Both the position numbers and the translations under genes were made by a program. From positions 8,463,878 through 8,527,877 of the forward strand of contig LR746264.1 in NCBI GenBank assembly GCA_902729315.2: a DNA stretch of 64,000 bases. The letters run 5' to 3'. The DNA comes from Spirodela intermedia. Lineage: Eukaryota > Streptophyta > Magnoliopsida > Alismatales > Araceae. This document shows, piece after piece, positions 11,591 through 23,500 of this stretch. Position 1 is the stretch's first letter. Every line of letters begins with the position of its first letter. The notes below the pieces were generated by a model. That model saw only the letters and a program-made list of their open reading frames with translations. It ran no database searches and was not told the DNA's origin.

Positions 11591-13955
11591 AGGAGAAGAT
11601 TGATTCATTTAAAGAGATCTTATCACTATGTTGATTAAGAACCAATTTATTCAACCCTCCTTGATCTAAGTGTTCCCTAAAATTCAACATTAATAACTAT
11701 AATTATGGTGGCATGGTAACTTTTAATTTATATGTTGCATATGAAGTTGAGAAGACAAAAGTATATACTTATATACAAATTATACATCAGATAAATCTTC
11801 TAAATGCTCATTGTACATCTAAAAAGAGATTTACCCTCATGAGAAAAATAAATAAAGAGTGTTTTGCAACTTTTGGTGTGAAAGACATTATATTTAAGAC
11901 ATCATTGTTAGAAGAGTGTTTTCTTAGTGAAAATATATCGATTTCATTGTTGTATTCTATAATGTCATAAAATATAGAATTGTGTGTGTTGTTTGTCATT
12001 ATTATTTTACTTTATTTAAAACTAGAGCAATTAGATGTAAAGACAATGTTATTTCATGGTGAGTTAGAGGAGAAAATATATACATCAATTAGAATATTTT
12101 GAAGTTTTTAGTTAGGAAGATCATCTATGTCTATTAAAAAAGCACGTGTATGACTCCATGTAACACTTAAGGTAATGACACAATAGATTTGATATTTTTA
12201 TAATAAGTCAGGGCTATTGAATATTATGTGCATCATAAATTACGTTTAAATTGTTCATTGTGTTGAATATTGTATAGGCCCATCCAAGTCATGGTTGTAT
12301 TGGCCCATATGGGTATGGGCCCTATCAACCCGTCTAGGTCCCATGAGACTTTGGTATATATACCAAAGTTTCTTGATTAAGGTTAGATGGAAAAAAAAGT
12401 CCTTTCACTCTCTCTTTCTCTCTCACCTTTGGGGACTCTCTATTTCTTTCATTGTATCATAGTAGGGTTCTATCCTATGTAAATCCCCTAAGTGGGAGTG
12501 TTGCCACCGGATCCCATAAGAACTTCAGAGTTAATTGTGCTTAGGCTGGAACGGAGGCAGGATGGGATGTCTCATCATTATCAATCAGTCCCTCCTTGGC
12601 TACCCACTATGGCCACTCTTGAGAATATCCTTCTCCTGCCACCAATCCACCCACGCACCTTAACTGAGGTGCACCCAGGCCAAAGTAGTACTAGGACCCT
12701 TCCTAGGAAGGGGCTAGGCCTTGATGTCCATCTCCCACACCCCTTAAGGCAAAAAATGCCTCTTGACACTGGAACAATATCAAGATGGTTGACCTCTTGA
12801 GCATGGGCTAGGTGTCAAGTTACAATACATGGGTCAGAGTAGTATTAAGATGAGTGGCCTCCTCTTGGGAAGGGGCTAGGCCTCGGATGTGCCCCTTAAG
12901 AGGACCAAAAAAAAACCATCTAGCACTGCCACTTGTCCAGCTCTGCTCCTCTCCAACTATGCCAAGAGTTCGGCATTGCCCTTAGTCTGACTTTGCCTCT
13001 ATCCGTCTTCGCCTCAGTCTGACATCACCCCCTGTTTGATGTTGCCACAAGTATGTCGCTGACTTGTACACTATTGCTTCTATCTAGGGTTGTTCCTCCT
13101 TAGTGTCACCACATGTTTGGTGTTGTCATCTGGTCACCATCACCACCGTCCTCCATCTAGCCTAGATTAGAGGGCATTAATTCTTCATCTAACTAGGACT
13201 AGAGAGTTTCTCGTAGCCAATGGTTCTACCAAATAACACTATCTATACATGGGTCAGTACTCAATAGTCAAAGTCAACACTTTCAATCAAGAGTTAACAT
13301 TCAAAGTTTACAAAAAAAACCTAGATTGTACCTATTATTTTCTCAATGATGACTGATGAATCAAAATCCTTTAATCTCACTGATTTCATGTTTGAAATCA
13401 AAGGAATACTATTATTCACAAAATGTCAAGAACATAAGTTCTTTGAGATTCGATTGTAAAAATCAAGAGAAAATAAGTAGGATATGATTTTAAATTGATC
13501 TTAGGTGAGTTTCAAAAGATTTAGAAGAAAAATGAAGATCATTCATAAAGTTTAAAATTTCTATATATTTTTACCAGAAATATATAAAGATGGAAATAAC
13601 TTAATGTAAAATATAAATAAATGATGAAAATAGGAAAATAAATGTCGCCAAATGTTGGTTTGCATCCTAGACAACTAGAGATATTAGTGTGGTGGCTTGG
13701 TTTTGTCTAGTCATGTCACATCACGTTAGAAATTTTAAAAGTATTGTCTAGAAGTGCTACACCGCTCGCTCTAGAAATCCACCAAGAAGAGGGGTTGACC
13801 ATGTTGTCACTATTGTCTGAAGAGAGAAGAGATGAGCTAACCTGTCACTGAAGGCCTTGAGTATAGTCAAGAGAGGAAGGAACGAGCTTGCTGATTGCTT
13901 GAGGCTTTGATCATGCGAAGGAGAAGAAGAAGGGATTGTCCTAATTACAAATGAA
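11591..13955. other. AT-rich intergenic DNA with a possible decayed LTR
   Basis: No coding frame is convincing. The block at about 12260-12560 starts TGTTGAATATTGTATAGG and carries a TATA-like core, a CT-rich stretch and a GGAGTGTTGCC motif, which together look like an LTR. No second LTR, primer site or flanking duplication was found. The part at 12560-13250 is richer in GC and has no recognised content. Confidence 0.35.
12349..12368. promoter_or_regulatory. Perfect 20-bp palindrome with TATATA core
   Basis: CTTTGGTATATATACCAAAG is its own reverse complement. It sits about 35 bp upstream of a CT-rich leader-like stretch, where a TATA box would sit if this is the LTR promoter suspected for the surrounding block. 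The symmetry may be coincidental; a promoter role is inferred only. Confidence 0.35.
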
Positions 13956-13959
13956 GTTA

Positions 13960-14205
13960 GAATTTTAATGATAATCAATAATGTCTATTTTACTAGATAA
14001 TAATTGATAATTATATTTATATCCCTAATTGTGATATGTGTAAGAACTTAAGTTCCCAATATCGTAGCATTTTCCTCATCGCTAGATCTCTCTCTTTTTG
14101 GTCATGTGGTGCCCTGAGAGTTGTAGAATCAAACCATCATGAACTGTTGCCATGAAACAAGGAAAAACTATTTAGTCCCATATCGGAACTTTTCACAGAC
14201 ATATC
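13960..14205 (+). repeat. Dispersed LTR-like repeat, copy 1
   Basis: This stretch matches 29720-29985 in reverse complement, sharing ATAATCAATAAT, AGATAATAATTGATAATTAT, GAACTTAAGTTC, CCATCATGAAC and AAACAAGGAAAAA. It ends with TAGTCCCATATCGG, a variant of the AGTCCCACATCGG box common in plant LTRs. The parent element is not recognised. Confidence 0.6.
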
Positions 14206-14296
14206 ATGTATATATTATAACACTTTCTTTTTCCTTTGACAAGTGCCCAATTGAGGCACAATTCATGGGCTGTAGGGATAGTTTTCTAGCAGCCCG

Positions 14297-15405
14297 TTAT
14301 GATAATAAAATAAAATAATAAAGTACTTCTAGATTTTGAATATTATTTAGGTCTCTCCACAAAAATATATTCCCCCAATTAGGATTATAAGAATTAGAAA
14401 AATGCTTCCTATTTTTTATAAAATCATGAGGTACTTGCACTTGCTCTTGCCTAGGCTGACATGATTGATCTAAATTATAATATTGAAATTCAGAATCGAT
14501 CAAAGGTTTTCTCCATAAAAGCTCCATCACATATAGAATCAATCATATTTCTATGTTATTCTAATAATCTATCATAAAAACTTCTATTGAGCTGTCACTT
14601 TGGTATAGCATGATGAGGACACTTTCTAAGTAATTTTTTGAATTTTTCTAATGTCTCATGCAAAGTTTATCTTGGCCTTTAAGCAAAACTTCATATATGT
14701 TTTCTCATATTTTGAGTTTTTCTTAAGAGATTATATTTTCAAAGAAAGGCTTGTTCTATGTCTTTCCAACTAATTAATTCTCTATCTAGTGTGGATAGCC
14801 AATAACTAGCCTTGTCCATAAGTGTATAAGAAAATAATTTCATCTTAATAATTTTTGGTGTAACTTGAGGGAGATTAACTAAATCATGGATCATATGAAA
14901 TTTTTCTAACTATAGATAAGGTTCCTCTAATAGTAATCCATGAAAATTAAGGAGCATTTGGAAAATTTCTAGATTTATTTCAAATTAAATAGTGGGTGTT
15001 AATGGGACTCTAATATTAGATGCTCTTTGATATGAATCAGAGATATAATAATTTTCATGGCCATGAGATTATTTTCAGTTTGACTTGTACTACCTTCAGG
15101 ATCCATCAAAAATTATTTTGTTTCAAATTTTTGGTTTCGGATGAAATAGTAGAAGAATTTTCTAGCCTTGGGTGTAAGGATCTTCTACCATGTATAAAAA
15201 TCAATAAATTCAAGAAAAAAGTTTAATTATAGTTACCATCCTTCAGTCTGCTCTAGTCCTTGCCTTGTTGATCTTCAATCTCTTTCTTCTTGTTTTTTAT
15301 CTGCAAGAATAAAATAAAAACAAGAGTTAAATTTTTTTTGTGTACTCTAGGAGAAAAATAGAAAAATACCAAATATTATGTAATACATCCCCGACAATGG
15401 CGCTG
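14297..15405 (-). mobile_element. Athila-type gag fragment with leader and primer site
   Basis: On the minus strand this matches the 5' internal part of the Athila element at 20270-21560. The primer-site-like sequence is near 15388-15405 (CGCCATTGTCGGGGA on the minus strand), followed by the same leader, and then decayed gag. Residues such as NLDQSCQPRQEQVQV and FSNSYNPNW parallel the gag of the larger element. It begins exactly at the LTR/internal border, but no LTR is attached: the next sequence is dispersed repeat copy B. Stops and indels are frequent. It lies between the two facing repeat arms. Confidence 0.8.
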
Positions 15406-15429
15406 AGGATTTATGTAATACTACTCTCC

Positions 15430-17700
15430 TAATTCTCAAATCTTATGGTCTTCCTAGAATGTTGATTGTAAGATCAAAACATTTTAAAGTTGTTTGGTGT
15501 AGTGTATGTGCCTACTCTCTAAGTGTAAATCTTATAGTTAATCATTTGATCATAAACTATGAATTATTAGATCTAACTCTCTTAGATTCATTGCTCTAAG
15601 TTGTCAAATTAATGATTTCAACTCATACATGTGATTAAGCAAAGTTTAAATCATGAGTTTATCTAACAACAAATATGACAGATTTCACTATCAGTCGATT
15701 TTCAGAGGATGATGTTGACTAGTAGTAAGTCCGAAATTTCAAAGAATAAAATGAAACTAAGGGCTTGCTTTTAGTTACCTTTTTCACATAAGTATGTTAG
15801 CAGATAATGGAGGGCACTGCAACTTAAAATAGATCAATGATGATTGTTGAATACTTGATAAATTTTCCTCAACTCAATGTCTTGGTGTATTTAGATCAAC
15901 ATGCAAACAACTCTCGATTTATTCCTAGATTTTCTATGAAAGAAATTGACTCAAAGCTTGAAGTCATAATGAGATAAGGATGATTGTTCTTGACTATTCA
16001 ACCACTTAAATTCTATCAAGCATTTGATTGTATGTTGCTATTTGATTCATCATGAATTGGGATTAAGCGTACTAAATCAGGATAAATGACTCAATAATAA
16101 ATATAGTAAACTTTGTAGGGAGCCAAAAGCTTGTCAACCATCCTATGAAATAGGTAAAACAAAGCAAAAGAGAGCTTCATATTTACTCGAATGTCATTTT
16201 TGGAAAACCTTATTCCTCATCCCCGAGGAGGATTGCTGACTTTAGGGTTTATCATGCAAGCAACAAAGACCTCACTTCAGGTCTTGCTTCTTCTTTGTTG
16301 TCTCTTAAATGTTCTCGTGATGTGGAATGGGGAGCGAGAGATGATAGTAGCCAGTGATCATATAAGAATCAACTCATCTCATTTATAATGAATCAAGAAT
16401 ATTTCTCAATAAAATGTAAAAACAATAGGTAAATATCTCATTTGTGCTTTCAACTCATAATATAGCACAGCCTATGAGGAGTTATCATTTGATTAGGAGT
16501 TAAACAAATTATAAGCAAAAAGAACTCAACTAATTGAATTAGAGACAAAATTCAGTCAGTGATTAAGGGCAACTTATAATTTTTCTAAGGAAAAGGTTTC
16601 ATAGCTCAATCTTGAAACTACTCACAGTTAAATCAATCAATCTGGTCTCAAGGTAGAGTTCCTCATATGCACATCGGTCCCATTTCATTGATTGAGAATC
16701 CACTTTCTTAAGCCTTGTGACGGTGCATGGGTGGACGCATGAATGAGGCGTGGGTTCCTAATGAAAGGAAAAAGAAGTCGTAAAATTATTACTTCAATTT
16801 AAGAGGTGAAAGCAAACTAAAATAAGTAAACCTTCTTTTCTAAGTCGTATAGTCGTCGGAACAATTGTACAACAAAAGTCGTACTCTTTGCCGATGCCGC
16901 ATTGAGACTGAGTCTCCTATCCACAACTTGCTCGATTTCATAGTAGAGTTTAAAAATCGGGGGACAGCCTATGCCGACTTCGGTGGTTAGGACCACAGAG
17001 AGATCGAGTGCCTCAATGCGACCGAACCAGAGACCAGCAACTACGTCATGTGGCTTAGCTCGTTCAAGAGAGCGCGACGGGTAGGAGACCCAGATACTTG
17101 TTTAATGCCATTTGAGTCGATGAGTAGCTCTGCCGCAGCGCCACCAACCCCCTCTTGCCACCGCTCACAGACAAGCCAGGAGTCCATGGCCTTCGTTTTG
17201 CCATCGCCTTAGCTGCCAATCACGTTACTCCGGAGTCATTTTGCCCACCGTCGCCATCCTTCATCGAGGAGGTCGTCATGGACATCCATTTGGAATGGAG
17301 TCTCTCTCTCTCCCTCCCTCTCTCTCTCCACCCATCTCCTGTTATTTTGATCCAAATCAGATGCACAAACGTTATCGACTTTGAGATATTCCCGCTATGT
17401 ACTGATTTGAGATGTATAAATTCCACTGGTGAGTTCCTCCAGTGAGCACTGAGCCAGCAGGAAGGCTTGAGTTCCCATTCATCAGATGTGGCACTATCAA
17501 CAGTCGTACTCTTTCAACCATCTCGGTTGGGTTTCCCAAATCCTTGTATTTAAATGCTAAATCATTCATTTATAATACGGTTTGATTTGTATTATAATAT
17601 TCTCCAAATGTTTTCGGTGACACCCATGTCGGCATGTTCTTAGTCTTTGTTCAAATTTATTTTCCTTGTTCAAGATTTATTTGGATTTGCAAGTTTCTAA
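15430..17700 (-). repeat. Dispersed repeat, copy B (inverted)
   Basis: This is the reverse complement of copy A, from about A11590 (here 15440) to A8890 (here about 17700). It lacks the part corresponding to about A9860-10300, with the junction near 16757. It shares sequence with A beyond the point where C ends, so A and B are the fuller copies. Together A and B make an imperfect inverted repeat with arms over 2 kb and a spacer of about 3.8 kb. Confidence 0.8.
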
Positions 17701-17772
17701 CATAGTACTATAAAATAATTTACAAAACTAACGGAACCATCATTTTATTTACGCAAGGTTGTATTAAAGCAT

Positions 17773-18638
17773 TGATAAGTCTTCATTATTATGAGTTAAT
17801 AATTAGTAAATAATATAGTTTTAGCCTTAACTCATGATAAATAGACTTATATTTGTGTTAAAGTGTGAAAAGTGATTTTCAGTTGATTAATGTGAATTTT
17901 TGGGTAATTATGTGATTTTACACGAATTTATATGATTTTTATAGTCTTGCTTTTGAGATAAATAAAAGAAATAAAAAATAAAAATCAGACATAAACGAAG
18001 GGGGACCCACCGGCTAGTTGGGCCTGCAAGCGGGTCGGAAGCTCAATCGAGGAGTAGCCGCGAGCAGGGGCTCGAGCGGCTTGAACCGATAGGGGCACGT
18101 GTGCGCCACTCCCGTTCTACGTCACCGGTGGCCAGCCAGCTGTGGAGCAAGGAGTGGTCGTACACGCGCGAGAAAGGGACTTTGCTTGGAAATGTAACAT
18201 TACTATATATTTGCCCGAAAAATCAGCGCACAACCGATGTGGGACTAAACCCGTGTCACACCTTCCTCAGAAAGGGGCGGGCAACCGGCACGGGTTCGAA
18301 TCCTCCCAAAGCCAAAACTCATATTTTTTTATCTGATTATCACGACTTTCCTGCAGATTGCCGGTGAAAGATTAAGCAGCCAGAATCGCTAGATCATCAA
18401 CGAAAATCTTGTCAACACGATTCGCAGAGCATTGTTACTAAAATTGCTAAAGGATTCACGATAAAAGAATCGCGAATCCATCGAGTAAAGCATCTCCGAT
18501 TGATCGACGAACAAGCCGTCGTCAGGAAGAGGACAATCCGCCGGGATACGAGTCGCCACCTCCTGAGAGCATACCAGATGCGATGAAGAGCCTCCTCTTG
18601 CTGCGCAGACTTGAGGATGAAGCTCCCTGACACGCGCC
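17773..18638 (+). mobile_element. Athila-type LTR, first 866 bp only
   Basis: It starts TGATAAGTCTTCATTATTAT and follows the same sequence as the complete LTR that begins at 18639, including the AACCGATGTGGGACT box, the TATATAT motif and GGTTCGAATCC. It stops at CACGCGCC, where the next LTR starts. In complete LTRs this point continues CCACCTCC, so the following element appears to have entered this LTR. The missing right part is not found downstream. Confidence 0.88.
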
Positions 18639-20264
18639 TGATAAGTCTTCATTATCATGAGTTAATAATTAGTAAATAATATAGTTTTAGCCTTAACTCG
18701 TGATAAATAGACTTATATTTGTGTTAAAGTGTGAAAAGTGGTTTTCAGTTGATTAATGTGATTTTTTGGATAATTATGTGATTTTATACGAATTTATATG
18801 ATTTTTATAGTCTTGCTTTTGAGATAAATGAAGAAAAAGAAATAAAACTAAAATATTGCAAAATGGGGGGACCCGCTGGGCCCGCAAGTGGATCGGAAGC
18901 TCTGTCGGTGAGTAGCCGCGAGCAGGGGCTCAAGCGGTTTGGACCGATAGGGGCTCGTGTGCGCCACTTCCCTTCCGCGACACCGGTGGCCAGCCGGCTG
19001 TGGGGCAAGGAGTGGTCGTACACGCAAGAGAAGGGACTTTGCTTAGAAAGCTAATATTACTATATATTTACCCGAAAAATCGGCACACAACCGATGTGGG
19101 ACTAAACCCGCGTCACACCTTCCTCAGAAGAGGTGGGTGACCGGCGCGGGTTCGAGTCCTTCCAAAGTCAAAAGTCATATATTTTTATCTAATTATCGTG
19201 GCTTTCTTGTAGATCGCCAGTGAAGGATTAAGCAATGAGAATCGCTGGATCATCGGCGAAAATCTCGTCTACACGATTCGCGGAGCATTGCTACTAAAAT
19301 TGCTGAAGGATTCGCGATAAAAGGATCGCAAATCCATCGAGTAAATCATCTCCGATTGATCGACGAACAAGCCATCGTCGGGAAGAGGACGATCCGCTGG
19401 GAGACGAGTCGCCACCTCCTGAGAGCGTATCAGATGCGATGAAGAGCCTCCTCTTGCTGCGCGGACCTGAGGATGAAGCTCCTTGACACGCGCCCCACCT
19501 CCATCCAGCTCCTCTCCGTCGGGTGACAACCGCCGGAGAGCCACAAAGTCGCCGTTTTTCTGCTCTGCCGAGTGACAGCCGCTGGAGACAACTCGACGAC
19601 CCATTTCATTAATCTCTAGACTTCGCGAGAAGATCTAGAGATTGCCCACATCGTCTTTGCCCAAAGAGAGCCTTCGAGGGCGTGGACACTGCACGATGAT
19701 CCTGCCGAATGCTCAGGATTCCGATACATCGCCGACGCATCGCCGTCGCGACGCCGAAACTCTATTTTCCTACTTTCAACTTACTTTACGCTTCATTTAG
19801 TGATATTTTTTGTGATTTTAATTTACCAAAATATACTTTTCTCTTATGATTCTTCTAACTTTTACATATCTTAATTTGATTAATTAAATCGTCTGTAATC
19901 GCTTACGTAAGAATCGTCGGGCGGAACTCTATTTTTGCCTGATTCGCATTCGCCGGGCACTGACGTCATCTTGACGTCCGCATCCTTATTTCCCTTTTTC
20001 GTGAACTTTAAATATATTTCCTTTTGATTTCCTAATATAAAATTTATAGAAAATCATATTCATTGAGAAAAATTCTGAATAATTACTAGATATTATATTA
20101 CATCACTGTGATCGACTTGGAAAATTACCGCTATTTTTGGAAGTTTTATTGAATTATAATTAATATATTTGTTCAAAAATACTTCTAAATATCCGAAAGT
20201 TCGTATTTTCTAGTTTTATAAATTTTATATTTGCATGATTTAATATACAACGGCTGAGTCACAT
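18639..20264 (+). mobile_element. Athila-type 5' LTR, complete (about 1.63 kb)
   Basis: It begins TGATAAGTC and ends near GAGTCACAT, a few bases before the primer-binding site; the length suits Athila LTRs (about 1.5-1.8 kb). The promoter part shows TTACTATATATTTACCCG near 19047-19064 and then CCGATGTGGGACTAAACCC. GGTTCGAGTCC lies near 19149. The antisense strand has an open frame of about 111 codons (19269-19604) that recurs in the other LTR copies. The exact 3' end is uncertain by a few bases because GTCACGTCA, seen in other copies, is changed here. Confidence 0.9.
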
Positions 20265-20271
20265 ATAATTT

Positions 20272-20289
20272 TGGCACCGTTGTCGGGGA
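20272..20289 (+). other. Retrotransposon primer-binding site, tRNA-Asp type
   Basis: TGGCACCGTTGTCGGGGA lies about 8 bp after the LTR. It is complementary to the 3' end of plant tRNA-Asp (usual site TGGCGCCGTTGCCGGGGA) at 16 of 18 positions. Both differences are G-to-A or C-to-T changes. A tRNA-Asp primer is typical of Athila and Tat elements. Confidence 0.88.
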
Positions 20290-20570
20290 TGTATTGCATA
20301 ATATTTAGTATTTTTCTATTTTTCTCTTAGAGTACACCAAAAAAAAACTCTTATTTCATTTTCTTCTTGCCGAATTTTTTTTAAAAAAAAGGGAACGAAA
20401 AGAAACAAGGCAAGGACTGGAGCATACTGAAGGAGGGTAACAATTCCTAAACTTTTCCCTCGAATTTATTAATTTTTTTATGCATGATAGAAGATTCTTG
20501 CATCCAAGGCTAGAAAAATCCTTTCATTATTTCATTCAAGACTAAAAATCCGAAAGAAAAATTAATTTTG

Positions 20571-23500
20571 ATGTATCCTGAAGGAAGTACAGGTCAAACT
20601 GAGAACAATCCTATGGCCATGAAAAATCATTATATCCCTGATTCATTTCAAAGAGCATCAAATATTAGAATCCCATTAGCACCCACTGTTAAATTCGAAA
20701 TAAATCTAGGAATTTTTCAAATGCTCCTTAATTTTCATGGATTGCCTTTAGAGGAGCCTCATCAGCAATTAGAAAAATTTCATAAGGTCTGTGATTTAGT
20801 TAATCTCCCTCAAGTTACACTGGAAATTATTATGATGAAATTATTCCCTCATACACGTAGGGACAAAGCTAGCCATTGGCTATCCACGTTAGATAGAGAA
20901 TTAACTAGCTGGAAAGATATAGAACAGGCCTTTCTTCGAAAATTTTATCCCTTAGGAAAAACTCAAAATATGAGAAAACATATATGGAGTTTTTCTCAAA
21001 GACCAGGAGAAACTTTGCATGAGACATGGGAAAAATTCAAAGATTTACTTAGAAAGTGTCATCATCATGCTATACCCAAGTGACAGCTCAATAGAGTTTT
21101 TTATGATGGATTATTAGAACAACATAGAAATATGGTTGATTCTATATGTGGAGGAGCTTTTATGGAGAAAACTCTTGATAAGAAGAGAGGAATTTATGAA
21201 TTGCATCATGATGATGATTCTAAACTTAGAAATGAGGTTAATCAGATTAATCAAATATTAGAAAAAAATGATTTACTTATTGACAATATTAGAAAGCTTT
21301 TTAACCCTCAACTTAATTTGAATAGTACATGTCCTATGTATGATGAAAATGATTATTCTGAATTTTAATATTATAATTTAGATCAATCATTTCACCCTAT
21401 GCAAGAACAAGTGCAAGTAGCTCACGGTTTTAATAGAAATAGGGAACCTTTTTCAAATTCTTATAATCCTAATTGGAGGAATAATTTTTCATGGAGAGAC
21501 CCAAATAATATTCAAAATCTAGAAGCACTTAGACCCAATTCAAACTCTGAATTTCGTCTAAAATAAGAAAACAGATTTCAGAAAAATCAGCCCTCTCAAA
21601 TCCAACCTGATGCTATAGAAATGATGCAGAAAATGAGCCAAATGATGCAACAAACTATGAATCAAATGATGTTGCACCAGAAACAAATTATAGAGGCTCT
21701 TGGGAATAAGAGAGAAGAGGGACAGCTACCTAGTCAGCCCATAGAAAATCCAGGGAACCGCCCAACAATAAGATTTCAGCAAGGGGAGTCTAGTAGCATG
21801 AATCTAGGAAAAAACCCACAAAATGAAAATTTTAGGACAGTGAATGCATTAAGGAGTGGTAAGATCTTACTTGATCCTTATCCCCAAACATTAGAAGAAA
21901 AAAAAAACGTGGACAAAACAAAACAAAATCAAATAGGAGTAGAAGAGGATTTTATAGATTCTACCAAGGAAATTTCGAAAGAGAGGACGACCATTCTATT
22001 TTCTAAAGCTCTAGAGCCTAGACAAAGAAAGAAAAAGGAACACAATGAAGAAATAAAGAAAAATTTACAAGATGTGCAAATTAGTCTTCCTTTACTCACT
22101 GCCATTGAACATATTCCTGAATATGCTAGAGTTTTGAAAGAAATGTGTACACCAAAAAGGGCACCTAGAGTAGAAAAATTATCTATGCATGCTATTGCAT
22201 TATTATTAAATCAATTACCATATAAATTGAGAGATACAGGTGCCCCTTTAATTTCGTGTGATATTGGTGGATTCATTTTTCAGAATACATTACTTGACAC
22301 CGGTGCTAGTATTAATTTATTACCTGCAAGTATTTGTGATAAATTTAATATTTTTGATCTTAAACCTTCTACTGTTACCTTACAATTTGCTGATAGATCC
22401 ATAAAACATCCTAAAGGTATTTGAGAAAATGTGATAGTGACAGTTAAATGGTGTAAATTTTCAACTGATTTTGTAGTGTTGGAAATAGATTTTAATGGAC
22501 AGTTTTATGATACGCCAATCATCCTAGGGAGACCATTTTTGCATACAGCAAAGATAAATATTGATTTTCCCATAGGTATTGCGAAAATTTCATGTGGAGA
22601 TCAATCAGTAGAAATTAAAATTTTTGAGGTATCAAATGATCTTAAGAAATCCCAAGTATATGATTGTCATACCATAGATCTTCTAGATGATTTTGATGAT
22701 CCAGATGTTATTGATGACTGTGTGCTGGAAGAATTAGAAGAAATAGAGAATATAAATTTGGCAGAAAAGAAAGAGGAAGATCATCTGAATTTAGAGTTGA
22801 AACCTCTTCCCTCTAGTTTAAAACATATGTTTTTGGAGGAAAATAATTCATTTCCTATTATTATTGCAGCTGATTTGAGTGATGAACAGGAAGAAGAATT
22901 ATTAGATGTACTTCGAAAAAATAAGAAGGCTATGGGTTGGAAAATGGACGATCTAAGGGGCATTGATATGAGTGTATGCATGCATAGTATATATCTAGAG
23001 GAAGGGGCTAGAACTAGCAGGGAACCACAACGAAGATTAAATCCTAACATGATGGAAATTGTAAAAAAAGAAATTTTAAAGTGGCTGGCTGCTGATATTA
23101 TTTATCCTATTTCAGATAGCAAATGGGTTAGTCCTACACAAGTGATGCCAAAAAAATCAGGGATCATGATTATAAAAAACGAAAATGGGGATGAAATACA
23201 AACAAGATTAACTACCGGTTGGAGGGTTTTCATTGATTATAGAAAATTAAATTCAGTTACTAGAAAAGATCATTTTCCCCTACCATTTACTAATCAAATT
23301 CTAGAAAAATTAGCTAGAAAAAACTTTTTTTGTTTTCTAGATGGATACTCTGGTTATAATCAAATTTATATAAACCCTTTAGATCAAGAAAAAATAACTT
23401 TCACTTGCCCATTTGGTACTTTTTCTTTTAAACACATGTCTTTTGGTCTGTGTAATGCTCCAGCCACATTTCAAAGATGTATGCTGTCTATTTTTTCTGA

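Noticed and set aside
18290-18325. A tRNA gene suggested by GGTTCGAATCC in the LTR
   Set aside because: No acceptor stem, no A box at tRNA spacing and no clover-leaf; the motif belongs to the repeated LTR.
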